Under the pieces are notes generated by a model. It searched no databases, was not told where the DNA came from, and was given only the letters and a program-made list of their open reading frames with translations. Below are positions 32,335-43,590 of a stretch of DNA of 64,000 nucleotides, piece by piece; positions within the stretch are counted from its first letter, which is position 1; each line of letters begins with the position of its first letter. Source of the DNA: Prorocentrum cordatum (Eukaryota; Sar; Dinophyceae; Prorocentrales; Prorocentraceae); assembly GCA_963575745.1 (NCBI GenBank), contig CAUYUJ010022415.1:555001-619000 (forward strand), given 5' to 3'. Made by a program: the position numbers and the translations under genes.

Positions 32335-33560
32335 TTATATCCGTCGGCTGGTTGAGGAAATCTGAGAAAGAGGGGTCAATACTGCGCCAGACTTTATCTC
32401 GGGAAAGCTGCTGCTGTTATGGGGGGACCTGGGGCGGGTGCTTTTCCCATAGTCCACGTTGGAGGGGCCCCGACCAGCCTCAGAGAGGGCCCCCATCCCC
32501 AGGTCTCCAGGGTCTTCCATCATGAGGTCTGGGGGCAGGCCCTGCGCAGGTTCATCATCAGAGGACTCCTCCTCCAAATCTGCAAAAGTGAGATTGGGCG
32601 GCGGCAACCCTGGGATAGGCGGTTTGGTTGTCAGGGCCGTCTCCGACTTTACCAGCTTCCTCTGCTCTGTTTCTGCTGCAGTGGCTGCCTTGCGAGATCT
32701 TTTACTAGCAGGGTCTGCCTTTCCCCCGGGAAGAGGCTGATGCGTGAACGAACGCGGCAAAGAATAACGACGAGCTTGGGCCAGCACAGCTCGAGCTCGA
32801 AAGTCAATATTGAGCCCGTAGTGAGCTTTGCCAGCTATTGCATTGCGGGCCGCAACTACTGATGTGTCTGCTGCGAGGCTGGATATCAGAAGCCGCGCGT
32901 GCGGTGAGACAATGCCGTAGTCCAACATGGATCCTGAGCCGATGGTGCAAACATGTACCACGTCCGTCGGGACCCCCCCCCCCCAATCACGGTCAGCCAC
33001 CCTGACTGCATCAGGGTAGAAGGTGGAACGCTCCAGTCGGCAAAGATGGCCCATGGGAGGTGCAGGCTCTTGATGAAACTGCTAAGGATCGCGAGCTTCT
33101 GAAGGTCGATGCCTCGAATGCCAGTGGAGCAAATCAGATAAGCCGCCACGATGCAAATCGAGGTGCCTTTGGCGTGCCATACGATGGGAACAAAGTCGTG
33201 GAAGTCGACGCTGCCCTTGGTGGAGGCAAGGTCCCTCATGCCAATCTGCTGCGCCCTGTTGATGGCAAGGTGCCTAAAAGAGGAGGTGGTGAAAGTATTC
33301 TGCATGCCCAGAACCGCGCCTCCAGAAAGTTTGGCACGGTCAGTCGGCCTGGCAGGTGCGCAGGTAGCCCTGTAGCCATTCCTGCTGCAGTGCCGAAGAA
33401 AATCAGCAGAGTGCTCATCGCCAGCATGAGTTTCCACCAAGAGGATACCGTCGTAGTGTCGTTCATCAATAAGACCTTTGGCTGCAGGGCCCAGATCGAG
33501 AGGTTGCGAAAGTAGAAATGCCATGTCTTGTCCTTCTCATACTCTGGATGCTGCTTGCGT
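32335..33560 (-). pseudogene. LINE-A endonuclease (EEP family)
   Basis: Nicks target DNA to prime reverse transcription. Frame 33524-32886 has GILLVETHAGD (E31, in the place of the catalytic Glu), LSGGAVLG and AIFADWSV (D163, usual GDFN/GDWN site with Asn replaced by Ser). The frame shifts at the C-run about 32969-32981. The rest, in frame 33054-32335, gives GSMLDYGIVSPHA and KAHYGLNIDF, matching the IDY and SDH end motifs, with SDH altered to KAH. A Lys/Pro/Ser linker then leads to the RT. Confidence 0.72.
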
Positions 33561-34055
33561 TTGTAAGTGGCAGTAGCGGGGCCACCAGCACCAGTTGGGG
33601 ATCTACCGACCACGCTTCCAGCAAAGGCATGGTCAGGAGCTGGATCCCATCTGCTGCTGTCTGCGGGCGAGCTCCTTCTCGAAAGCGGCCGACGCCGAGG
33701 GCTCCTGGGGCGCCGAGGGCGCAGGCGGCGCCCCCTCGGCCGTTGGGGCCGCAGTGGCTCCAGCGGCTGCAGCACCCCCTGGAGTGGCCTGGGCCTCGCC
33801 GTTGCTGTCCTCGGCTCGGCGACGCTTGGAGGCAAGTCGACCCATCTGCTGCTGGTGAGCCGCCCGCGCCTCTATGGCCTTGTTGGCCGCATCTGCGAAG
33901 AGCTTCTTGGCGCCCCACCTGGAGGCCCTTGACGAGGGCACCCCGTCGTTCTTCAGCTTGCCGTAGTTCGTCATCGCCCAGACCTTCCCCGCCGCCCATG
34001 AAGAAGACGTCGCCGAAATCGATTACGAAACCGCCGGGCTTATTTTCCAAGAGCG

Positions 34056-34094
<39 letters not shown>

Positions 34095-34900
34095 CCTGGG
34101 TTCGGGTGCAGGGGTGGCTGAGCGAATCGAGACTGCCAGTTTGTCGCGTTCGACCTGTAGCACGTCCAAATGGGCCTTGAGGGAGACGACGTGCTCCCAG
34201 TGCTGTTCCAGGTCCTGTTGCCACTTGTGTTATCTACCCATGGCCCTCTTGAGTTTGGCGTCTTGATTGTCGAGGGCCCAGCGTGCCATTGAGAGACGGG
34301 TCTCGAGCGGTGGCTGAGGACGTGGGCCCTTGTCGAGCTCGCCCAGCCTCTTCTGGCGCGCTTGGACAAGATGGGTCTGGCCACGCTTGGTAGATGAAGC
34401 TAACATCGCCACCAACTCCGAGCGCTCGAGCTTGGAGACGCCCACCTCAGGGATGCCAGCGGGGGGGCCGTTGGCCCACTTGGAGCTCGGGTCGACCGCT
34501 CTCTCGTTGTCCAAGGCGCGGGTGATGTCCTTTGGCATCCACTCTTCGCAGCGGTTGCGCCACTGATATGATCCTGGATTCTTGGCGCGTCCGCGCGAGA
34601 GGAGAGACATTTCCACATGGGGCCTCCCGAGCGATGCGGGTCGCGTTTGCCCTTGGCGCCAGTGCGAACCCAGGGGCTGCAGGTCCAACTCCAATCAGCG
34701 GAAGCAAGATCAGCAGAAGGAGCCATGGCGCCTTGGTGTGCGATGTCGTGTCCGAGGTCGCGGTGAAAATTGGCCTGGTGGCCAGAAGCCCAGGACTGGG
34801 CGACGCTGCGTGGCCTGGCGGCTCGCGCAGCGGGGCGGTGAAGAGTCGAACACTGGCCGCGGACTAGCGGCATCCACTTGTTTCCGTTGGGAAACCAAAA
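33561..34900 (-). pseudogene. LINE-A N-terminal region (helical, possibly RNA-binding)
   Basis: Frame 34694-34230 reads YQWRNRCEEWMPKDITRALD then KLERSELVAMLASSTKRG and METRLSMARWALDN-type helix. After a TAA it continues in frame as HKWQQDLEQHWEHVVSLKAH and VLQVERDKLAVSIRSA, a likely coiled coil. It then reaches a (CT)n tract on the coding strand (34055-34090) and shifts. A later frame (33974-33633) gives KLFADAANKAIEARAAHQQQ and an Ala/Pro-rich linker. This corresponds in place to the ORF1-like part of LINEs; function inferred from position only. Confidence 0.55.
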
Positions 34901-34901
34901 C

Positions 34902-34943
34902 CTTGAGCCAAATGGCTACGGACTTGAACCAAAATGGTTACGG
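34902..34943 (-). other. Two tandem spliced-leader relics
   Basis: On the minus strand, outer copy (34943-34923) reads CCGTAACCATTTTGG then TTCAAG, differing from the dinoflagellate spliced leader (CCGTAGCCATTTTGG then CTCAAG) at two positions, G to A and C to T. One T follows, then the inner copy (34921-34902) CCGTAGCCATTTGGCTCAAG with a single T deleted. The base before the outer copy is G and before the inner is T, both allowed at the leader's variable first position. Tandem genomic leaders are the known mark of mRNAs that were trans-spliced, reverse-transcribed and reinserted. The LINE-A reading region follows directly downstream. Confidence 0.93.
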
Positions 34944-35110
34944 CCTCGGCCCCGAGAGGCCCCCAAGAGAAACCAAGAGGCCCCCGAGAGGCCCCCAAGA
35001 GGCCCCAAGAAGCCCCAGGAGGCCCCCAGGAAGCCCAGAGAGGCCCCAAAGAGGCCCACAAGAGGCGCCCGAAAGCGCTTCGAATAGACCCCAAGAAGAA
35101 TCCATGAGGC
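34944..35110 (+). repeat. CCAAGAGG-type array
   Basis: Plus-orientation array (CCGAGAGGCCCCCAAGAG) directly outside the spliced-leader relics; it is the site into which LINE-A inserted, or was copied next to it. Confidence 0.7.
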
Positions 35111-36137
35111 CTCTGACGCACGTCAGCGTCGTTGTCGTCGCCGCCGCCGCCATTGTCGTCGTTCCCCTTCAAGGTCGGCGGCGCCGGCTGCAAGGCCCTC
35201 GAAATGGAGAGACGCCCCCCTCCCCTCGCACTGCATCCTAGCAGGCGCGCGCTCCCCGGGCAGCCCTGCCTGGGGAATTCACTGCGCCCTAGCAGGGGGG
35301 GGGGGGGCGGGGGGGCGCTCGCAGGAGGGGGCGTGGAGAGGCTGCACGCGCGCGCGTGCGCACATGCACACATGCCACTGCTGCCCAATCACGTCGCGCC
35401 CTGGTTACTGTGGATGGGGTTTATAACCATGCTCGGTAACTGCCGTGCTCTCGTGATCGATATCCTCAAAGATCTTCAACCTCAGATCATAATGATCGTT
35501 GGTGTACTCGATCTGACTCGATATATTCCTCATGAGACCGACTCGGGCCCTCTCATCCTGCGCCCTCTAACTGAACACCGCGGAGAAACCCTGAATGATA
35601 ATGGCAATCGCTCCCGGTGACTTGGCTGAACTCACTTTTCGTCTGCCTGGAACTTCTTATCCTGTGGGCCGAGGTCGCATGATCAAGCTTGGCACTGCGA
35701 AGGGGTCCATCTGCTTCGGTGCCACGAGACGCGGTCCTAGGACGAGGGGCAGCCTTCGCTCTGGGGGCTGATGTTTCCGCTGCCGATGAGCTCGCCATGG
35801 CGGGCTGGTAACAATAACGCTGGTCGGCGTTCGACGGCGCCCAGGCTCGAGGAAAAACACACAAGTGGGGGAGTGTCGCCTCCATCGAAACCCCCTGTTA
35901 AAGGGTGACTCACGCGCGCCCGATGCGCTGCCAGCTTCGCGCGCGCCCGCCCCGCGTGCCTGAGTAGACCCAGACCCGCTTGCCCTCGCAAAGGCCTTCG
36001 GTAACGAGTCGGCCTTTGCTTTCGACCATATGCAACTGCTAGAACGAGTGCTCTAACGCGCTCGGATCCTCCATCAATTCACTTGCACAGGTTGCCTAAT
36101 GCGTGAGGGTCCCGACGTGAGATCTCAGCGCGCTTGA
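35111..36137. other. Unassigned sequence
   Basis: CGTCGTCGCC-rich repeat near 35120-35165, a run of 12 and 6 G near 35297-35316, then more balanced sequence. Frames at 35132-35620 (plus) and 35553-35991 (minus) overlap and neither is convincing. The plus frame passage MIVGVLDLTRYIPHETDSGP near 35490-35540 looks the most protein-like. Confidence 0.4.
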
Positions 36138-37110
36138 TCATGGTCTCTGTAAGCTGCGGAACTGCCTCTCTACCGCCCACTCCAACTCCGCGCGCGGCGC
36201 CGGCCCCGCTGACTTGATCTCCCCGAACTTGGCGATGGGCCGATTGAAGGCGACCTGCGGCCTGCCCACGTCGATCGTCTGCGGCGCCAGTAAAATCTTC
36301 TGGCCCACGGGCGTGGCTAACTGGATCGTCGTGATCAAATCGGGTTTCAATATCATGCTGCACTGGAACTTCATTTTGCGATATGAGTTCGCTGTCCCAG
36401 CTGGCTCGCGGCGCCCTTCAGGCGGAGAGCGCGAAGGGCCTCGTGGAATGGACATGACCTGGATCAATTATCCGGGACGGCGGCCAATGCGTCGTGCAGC
36501 GCTGAAATAATGCCTGCTGCGACGCGCTGGCGCGGCGGCCACCGTCCGCGCACCTTCTCTTCTGCCCGCGCGACTTCTCGATGTGCCGACCCCGCGTCCC
36601 AGCCGCCCTAAACTGGCTCAGCGGCTCAGCCGAGTAGGGGGGGAACTGCTGGATCGCTGCGACTTTCAAGCCCAATTCCTGGGGCGAGACAATGGCGATG
36701 TGAAGCTCGGGTGCTGCGGCGATCACTTCTATGTTTGCCTCCTTGGGCGCGCCCTTGCCCCTCGGTCCGCCCTTGCCCCATTGTGGCTCTCCATCTGCGC
36801 CTCCCGTGTCCATTGCCCCTCGCTCGGCGCTCCGTGCCATCGCCATCTCGTGTCCTCAGCGCTCCTACAAGACCTGGGTGTCGCGCTTTTGGAAAGCGTC
36901 GAAGTCCGATCCTTGATGCTCGCAAGCGCTGCAGACTAAATCCGTAGGCTCGATGACTTGGCAAGCCCATCTCGGATGGTCGACGCGGCAAATGCCGTGC
37001 TTCGTCGCTGTTCTAGCCGCGCGATCCGCTCCGATCTGAATCGCGAAAGTCGATCGACACCGCGGGCGCCGGTTGCTCACCACTAGCTCATGCAGGAGAG
37101 GAGGGGCACC
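36138..37110 (-). pseudogene. Broken gene fragment, unidentified, with Cys/His motif
   Basis: Minus strand, two frames. Upper (about 37090-36420): GICRVDHPRWACQVIEPTDL then VCSACEHQGSDFDAF, then after stops ANIEVIAAAPELHIAIVSPQ and GLKVAAIQQFPPYSAEPLSQ. Lower (36467-36138): MKFQCSMILKPDLITTIQLA, TPVGQKILLAPQTIDVGRPQ, AELEWAVERQFRSLQRP. Composition is that of a real soluble protein with a small zinc-like cluster. It lies downstream of the helicase relic on the same strand and may have belonged to it or to a neighbouring element gene. Confidence 0.4.
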
Positions 37111-37149
37111 GACGCGGCGAAAGCGCGCGCGGCGGGCGCGCGCAGCGGG

Positions 37150-38357
37150 GCCCGCGCACCCCCCATCCAGGGGCCTCTTGGGCCGTCTTGGCGCCCTCTT
37201 GGGCCGACTTGGGCGCCTCGTGGGGGCCTCTTGGGCCGTCTTGGGGCGGTCTTGGTGCTCTTGGACCGTCTTCATCGCCGTAAAGGCCGACAAGTCGTAT
37301 ATGATGGCAGTGTACGTTTTCCTATTGGAATTTGATGAGTTTCGGCTCTCCGGCCCGTTCTGAGGACTGTTATTGGAGGCCTCTCGGGCCGTCTTGGAGG
37401 CCTCTTGGCTCGTATTGGGGCCGTCTTGGGCGTCTTGGAGCGCTCGTTTGGCGTCTCGGGGCCGTCTTGGTGACGTCTTGGGGCCTTCTTGGCCCGTCGT
37501 GAGCCCCCTTTGGGTCCAAAACAGCCCGTGAGTCGCTCGGGCCGGGCGGAGGGGCCCAGGGGGGGCGTCGAATCGTCGGTTTGGGGCCCCATGGGGGGGG
37601 GTGGGGGGGGTAGGGGGGGGGGACTATTTCGCGCGCCTAGAGACCCACAAGGGGTCGGCGGATTTGCGCCCCTCCCTCTTGGACGCCCCCCTGTTGGCCG
37701 CCCCCGAGAAAGAGCTGGCCCCCCAAGACGGCCCAAGAGGGCTCCAAGACGGCCCCAAGAGGGGCCCAAAGAGGGGGAGCTTGAACCGACCATCCGAGCC
37801 TTCCGCCCCAAGACGACCCCAGAAGGCCCCAAGAGGCCCCAAGAGGCCCCCAAGAAGGCCCCAAACGGCACCAAAACGGCCCCCAAGAGGCTTCGAAACT
37901 GCCTCCAAGAGTCCCGCGAGAAGCCCCCCAAGAGATCCCTGCGATCACCGCGCAAGCCGCTCTCAGGGTGTTTTTTTTTTTTTGCGTCGCGCGGGGCATT
38001 GCGCGAGACATCCGCCCACCCTGTCCGCGGGGCATGTCGCGCCCGAGCATGCCGCGTCCGCAATCGGGGGTGCCCACGCCGCCCTGGGGTGCCATCCTTG
38101 GGGGGGGGGGAGGGAGGAGGGAGGCCGCCGCCGCCGTCCTCCCTCGCCGCCGTCGCTCGCCCGCGCGCGAGGCGTGGCGCCCGCGCGCGGCGCGGCGCGC
38201 GCGCGCCTCGGGGGTGCCCATATCGCCGTGTCTCTGTGTCCCTCTTGCCCTCCCCCCTCCTCCTTCTCCATCTCCCCCTCGCCCACTCATATTCTTCCCC
38301 CCTCGCACCCCGCCCCCCCCCCCCCCTCTTTCCCCCCCGACGCGCGCGCCCCGGACA
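37150..38357. repeat. CCAAGAGG arrays, G-quadruplex-prone run and C/T-rich tract
   Basis: 37150-37290 and 37380-37510 are minus-orientation array, separated by a possible core (37290-37370). 37590-37622 is four G-runs separated by T or TA, a strong quadruplex pattern. 37720-37960 is plus-orientation array. 38101-38345 is C/T- and CG-rich with no gene. Confidence 0.6.
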
Positions 38358-39377
38358 TCATTTACAAGTATTGCATTTCAGTGTGCCCTTTTTGGCATCG
38401 CGCGGGGCATTGCGCGGGTCGGGGAACGCCGGCTTCGGCAGTCTTCTCTTGCACGCGCCGCTGCGCTGATGCGCCTGGCAACCGCGGGCTGTGAGCCCGA
38501 GTTCCTCGCGGCCTCCGCGCGCCACCTTTTTCTGACTCGCCCGTCGATGATGTTCTTCTTGGTTCTGCCTCACATGTTTCGTGTCCGAGAAAGCCTCTCC
38601 GCGCGCCGCGCACGTCGGCTGCTTCGCTTCCGCCTCGGCTTTCCGTTTGCAATTCCCTGCCTCGCAATTCGCACGCAGAACCGCCTCCCCCCGCTCCTCC
38701 GCGCATTTCCGACAGAGCTTCTCCCCCGCAGCATTGTGCTTCTTCTGGGCTTCGGACATACCTGCCTCCTCTGGGAATTGTGATCGACAGACATTGTTCG
38801 AACGGCGCACTTTCCGTTTGCCATTCGCTGCCCCCGCATTTCTCCGCCGCACCTCTTTCTCTCGTTCTTCCGCACATTTCCGACAGAGCCTTTCCCCCGC
38901 AGCTCCCCCCCCCCCCCCCCCCCCCCGAGCTTCCGACATCTCCGCCTTTTCGTCATGCAGCGACAGGCACTTGTTGTTCGTGCATCGGACAGTGCCGACG
39001 CTCTCGTTCCACTTCGCGTTGCCATTCTGCGAGTTCTGCCTGGCATTGACTTGGCTGCAAATCGCGCAGTACATTGTCCTTGCCCTTTTCGCCCCCCCGT
39101 CGTCGGCCGCCGCGTCCGCGCGCCGACCGCTGCCATGGCGTGCCACGTCGTCACTCTCTGCTCTCGCTGCCCACCCTCTGCGCGTTTTGCACCGTGTCTC
39201 GTCCGCGTTTTTCATTTCCTCCGTGCTCTCTTGAAAGAACGCCGGCCTTTCCTTTCTCTGGAACTCGTACTTCGTGAACGCCTCTACCAACAACCTCCGC
39301 CGGCAGCGCTCGCACTGGTCTCGTGGCATCAGTTCCGCCCCCCACTCATCCCAATCGAAGCTCTCCCCTCGTAGCAC
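38358..39377 (-). pseudogene. Zinc-cluster tail of PIF1-like helicase relic
   Basis: Same frame as the last helicase motifs, after one stop at 39378-39380. It contains CERCRRRLLVEAFTKYEF near its start, MYCAICSQVNARQ, and a repeated block of about 50 residues: GERLCRKCAEEREKEVRRRN and GEKLCRKCAEERGEAVLRAN. Each block ends in a charged segment rich in Arg, Lys and Glu. This looks like two or three tandem small zinc-binding modules, perhaps for nucleic-acid contact. A poly-G/C run (38904-38926) codes a Gly stretch. Confidence 0.5.
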
Positions 39378-39380
39378 CTG

Positions 39381-41404
39381 CTACCGTTGTTTCGCGCCCT
39401 CCATCTCACCTGCGCTGCGCGGCCCCCTATCAGAAGGCCGGAACATCAGAAGGTCCTCTCGCCCGCTCACGCGCGCGGCGGCAACATAACTTGACATCCA
39501 ACTCACGCCGCGCCCTCTTTCAAGGTCTGCTATCACTGCGGCCATGGCCCGGCCCTGCGCAGAGTGCGCCGCCACTGCCAAAGCCGGGGTGATCATGGAC
39601 CGCGCGCGCTTCGCACTCAGTGCTGGATGCTTCCGATATCCGCCCAAGAATCATTGCCGCCCTTTCGATGGGAAGATCGGGCGCAGCCCTGGCTCCCACC
39701 CTGGCAGGCGCCACTCCTTCGCATGGAAGTCCAACACAATCGCTCTCGACAGATGCATCAATACTTCCTCGTCCTCATCTCCAACGACCCAATCCTCGTG
39801 CAGCGCCCAGCCATGGATCGTCGCTGTGCGACCCCGCAGAAGCTGCTTTTTCGACCGATCCAAGTGTCCCCCAAAACCACCGGCATCCCCTTGGCCAACG
39901 GCATCCACCCAGGCAAGCGTGCGCACTCCTTCTCGTGGTACCCCAGCCAACGTATCTTATCCTCCACCGTGCACGGCCGCCTCTGTTCCCCTCCGGTGGC
40001 AAGGGCGACCCCTGGCTGCGACCCGCAGAAGCTGTTCTCCTCGCCCCTTCGCCCACTGCACAGCTCTCTGCTTCCCGACGTGGCAACGAATGTCTTGATT
40101 CGCATAAATGGCGACAACATCAAGGAATATCTCCTCCCGAAGCCGCGCATATCCGGGCGACGTCGCAACGAGCTTTCTCTTCTCCCGCTCAGCTTTGCAA
40201 GCGGCACATTCGAGCTCGCTTTGCCTCGCAATTGCCTCTATGTCTTCGAGACAACGCGTCTTCCCGCACAGCGGTGCACCGTTCACCCGCGACCCCGGCG
40301 CATCCATCGGTCTGCCATGCAAGAAATTGCGCGTGCGCTCCGACAGCCCCCCCCGGCGGAACTCGTCCTGCACTGCGAGAAACCAATCGTCTTGATCCTC
40401 CACGCGTTTGCACTCTGTCAATGCTGTCAGTCCCTGCACTGCGCCTTCACCACCCGCTCCCCGAAAGATATACTGTCCGTGGTCCTTCGTGGCACCTGGC
40501 GCGAACATCCTCGCGTTTTTTCAAGTGCGACGTCGGAAGCGCATTAATGGCTGCGGCTCCAATTAATAGAAATCCCAGCAGAACAGCACATTCACGCCCC
40601 CGAAGGGCCTGGTTACGCCGTCTTCACCTACCTTCGCGTCGCTTGCAGCTGACATGCACGACCGCAAGTGGGAGTCTAGCGCCCCCATGAAGTTCGCGCT
40701 GACCATACTCACCTCGTCCACTATCAGCCACTTCTACTGTGACATACGCTGCGCGGCTTGCCTTTCTTCGTTTTCTTTTTCGCCTCTGCGTTGGCATCTC
40801 CCGCCGCGCCCTTCTCTTTCGTTTTCTTCACACCGAGCCCAAATGCACTGTGAATCGTATTCCCGTCAAGAGCTGACGCGTCTGTGGCCTGCAACGCTGC
40901 CGCCTGGAAATCTACGCCGCGCGCCCACCCCTGCTCTTTTTCGAGCAGCTCCTTTCGGATCTTATCCATGACGAAACTCTTCCCCGCCCCCGTGTCACCA
41001 TGAAACATCCACACAAGGGGCTGCATATCATAACGGCTCTGGCCCATTTTCCTTCCGCTCGCGGAACTCGCGAATTCTTGCGCCAACGCTCGATCTGCCA
41101 CCTTCTCAACGACGCTCCCCTGTCTCGCGTTTAACCCGCTATCCGCAAGGCCGGGTCTCCACTTCCGCACACTGGGCGCCGCCGCTTTCTTGGCCGTGAC
41201 CACTTCCTGAGCACCTTCCTCTCCGCCCGCGCCGCTGCCTTCTGCGGCCCTCGACGCCGCGGCCACCGCTTGCGCATTCTGCACTTCCGCGTCATCCCAC
41301 CTCAAGACAGCGTCCTCTCCGCGCTTCTTGCGCTTTCCATTGTTTCGACTCGTGGGCCAATATGCGGCCCTCTTCGGCCCCCCCTCGCCCTGTGCCAGCG
41401 CCAT
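39381..41404 (-). pseudogene. PIF1-like DNA helicase, broken
   Basis: SF1B helicase of the PIF1/Helitron type: unwinds DNA 5' to 3' using ATP. Starts ATG at 41404. Walker A MFHGDTGAGKSFVMDK at residues 133-148; AALQATDASALDGNTIHSAF is the motif Ia region. After a frame change near 40740 and a TAG, Walker B WLIVDEVSMV (40730-40701) and FGGVNVLF follow, then ALTECKRVEDQDDWFLAVQD and GMPVVLGD in different frames. The final motifs are ALAVAAHSAQGRAM and SSYVAAARVSGRED (39600-39450), equal to the HKxQG and YVAxSR motifs. Stops at about 40570, 40515 and 39650. No HUH Rep domain is visible upstream, so a Helitron is not shown. Confidence 0.75.
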
Positions 41405-43590
41405 AACGGAAAGAATATGCCGCGGCTTACCCAGAACTCATGGCAACCAGCGCCACTGAAAAAAGGGGTCGGCGGATGTGGCGTAAGCCTGTAGAATCAT
41501 GGCCGGCGGCACGTGCGCGGCCCAGGGGGAGCCGGGGGACGCATTGAAACAACAAGAGGCGCCGTGAAATCTGGGGAGATATCATGACCCTGCAATGAGA
41601 TCCCCACCCCAGGCTCGGCCGCCCCCGGCTTTCGGGCCGGGCCCTTCCTGGGCCCGCGGGGGGACGAGCACGGCGCCATGATAGCGATTGGCTCAAGATA
41701 CGTTCCAGGATTTCCAGAATAGCTAGCAGCCCTCGTGCCTGTCAGGAGCCCGTGCGGAACGCTATGGAATCTAGGAAATATGGGAAACTTGGAAGTCTTG
41801 GAACGTATCATTATCATGAACCCTTTGGATGAGCAGCAGCGTAACGATACGGATCATGATATTGTCGATCTCGCGCAGGTCACTGCTGCTGCGACCAGCC
41901 CCCCCCGGGGGGGGAGCATCTTCTCCGGGGACCTCCCCCAGGCGAGGAGAGGCTGAGAGGGGGGGGGGGGTCCCTCGGCCCACCTCAACCTCGGGGGAGA
42001 TGTGAGCTCGGGCGAGCTCAAGGTCGAACGGAAATCTCTATGCGATGCGTCTCACCAGTAGAGCGAGACAATACATGGAAAGGCCGGGTGAGAAACCTTT
42101 CGCGCATATTGACAAGGGGCGATAACTGCTAGGGGGTACATGCCTGGACGAACCTGGACGTAACACACAAAACTCTCGATCCGTCATGTTTCTCGTGTTG
42201 CTCCGCTGGTCATTTCCACCACAACAATGACGCTAATCGTGTATACGTGTAGCTCCCGCTCGTGAACTCGTGGTACCTGTCGTTGCAGAGCTCATGATGC
42301 TTAAATTTGTCCTGCTCCGTACTGTCTCTATACAAAGCACTTGCCCCGAAAAATCCCCAGGGCTTGCCTATTACACAGTGGACCCGAAACAGGGCTCGTC
42401 GCTGGTGGCGGCCGCCTCCACAATCACATGCGTCACAGCTCTTGCGCGTCTTGTGCCTGGCACTTGGACAAGGCTGGCGCGGGAACCTCGCCCCGATCTG
42501 GCTCCGCCCTTCTGAAGGCAGGCCTGGCGCACTTCGGACAGCACAGCGCGAATACTCCGTGTTGTTGCCAAGCCGACTTAAAGGAGAGCCCGCCCGCGGC
42601 TTCCAAATTCGCCACCCTACCCGATGACCTGTACCCCCGTGGCATCCCGCGGAGCTGCAATGGCCCCAGCAATATCTGCGTGGCAGCCAGGTCCACATCA
42701 ATGCCTAGGCCAGGCGATCAGGAGGTCGGTTGTCCGATGGGCGCAGCGTTTGACAAGAGCGGTGCCTGCAGCTGCTGCCATCTTGGATACATAGACGGCC
42801 ACTTTGCTACCGTGCAAACTCACTAGGAGCGTTTTCGAAAGGACGGTTGACACTCAACATCTGCTTGTCGGCAGGGTTTCGGCCATGCCAGCCCGAAGAG
42901 GCTGTGAGCAAAGGTCAGGTGGGCAAGAAGGAACACACTGCCCAGAGGCTGTGCGCACAGGTCAGGAGGGCAAGAGGGGGAACACTGCCCAACGCAGGTC
43001 CGCCTCAAGCGCCACAGCCTCGGCATCGGCCAGAGCCTCAGCCTTCACATCAGATGCGTAAGGCTTGTCGCAAGATTGGTCTCATCGCGCATGCTTCGAC
43101 CGCCGGTAGTCCTGATGAAGACGCATATATGAGCCTGAGCTACAATCAACGCGTTTAGCAAGGATGCAAGATAAGGATGCAAAGGCCTTGGAAGGCCATG
43201 TCGACACTTTCCAAGCGGGGCGCGGCCAGCAAAAGTGGCCAAGGATGGGCCAAAGGGTCAGAATGCAAGGGTGACCTTGGAAACTCGCTCATACTGTACA
43301 GGCACCAGGTCCTCAACTGGCCACTGGTCACTTCTGAGCACCCCTGCATTCTCCTCAACCCCAACTGAATCCTCAATGCTCCTCCTACTCCTCATCCACC
43401 CCCTCCCCCGCCCTCGCCCCGCAGCGCAGGGTGGCGCACCCGCAGACAAAGACGAAGACGCAAACGACGACGTCCCCAACGACGAAGGCCAACACGAAGA
43501 CGAAAACGAGAACGACGACTAATGTGGGATGACGATTCAGAAAAAAGGAGGGGGGAACGATTAAAACAAATAGTTTCCCACACCGGGGGG
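41405..43590. other. Mostly unassigned; one Cys-containing fragment
   Basis: At 42696-42433 on the minus strand, GLSFKSAWQQHGVFALCCPK then CARPAFRRAEPDRGEVPAPA looks protein-like, with a CCxxC cluster. Its relation to the helicase relic is unknown. 42900-43000 has two copies of a GTCAGGxGGGCAAGAxGGxxACACTGCCCA motif. G-runs lie at 41903-41913 and 41958-41970. No RNA gene recognised. Confidence 0.4.

Larger units (their letters stand above)
30105..34943 (-). mobile_element. LINE-type (non-LTR) retrotransposon, LINE-A, with spliced-leader 5' end
   Basis: Minus-strand element of about 4.84 kb. From 5' to 3': two spliced-leader relics (34943-34902), N-terminal helical region, endonuclease, reverse transcriptase, C-terminal region, and a pyrimidine-rich tail (TG-rich then T-rich, 30150-30105). 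Several stops and frame changes show that it is inactive. A possible target duplication flanks it: CTCGGCCCCGAGA at 34945-34957 and CTCGGCCGAGA at 30094-30104, differing by a 2-base gap and palindromic, so it is tentative. The presence of the 5' leader implies a full-length copy of a trans-spliced mRNA. Confidence 0.8.

Noticed and set aside
35553-35991. Minus-strand frames at 35.6-36.0 kb
   Set aside because: Overlapping frames with no consistent protein character and no motif.
39381-41404. Complete Helitron
   Set aside because: The helicase is clear, but no HUH Rep domain, 3' hairpin-CTRR end or A/T insertion site was found.
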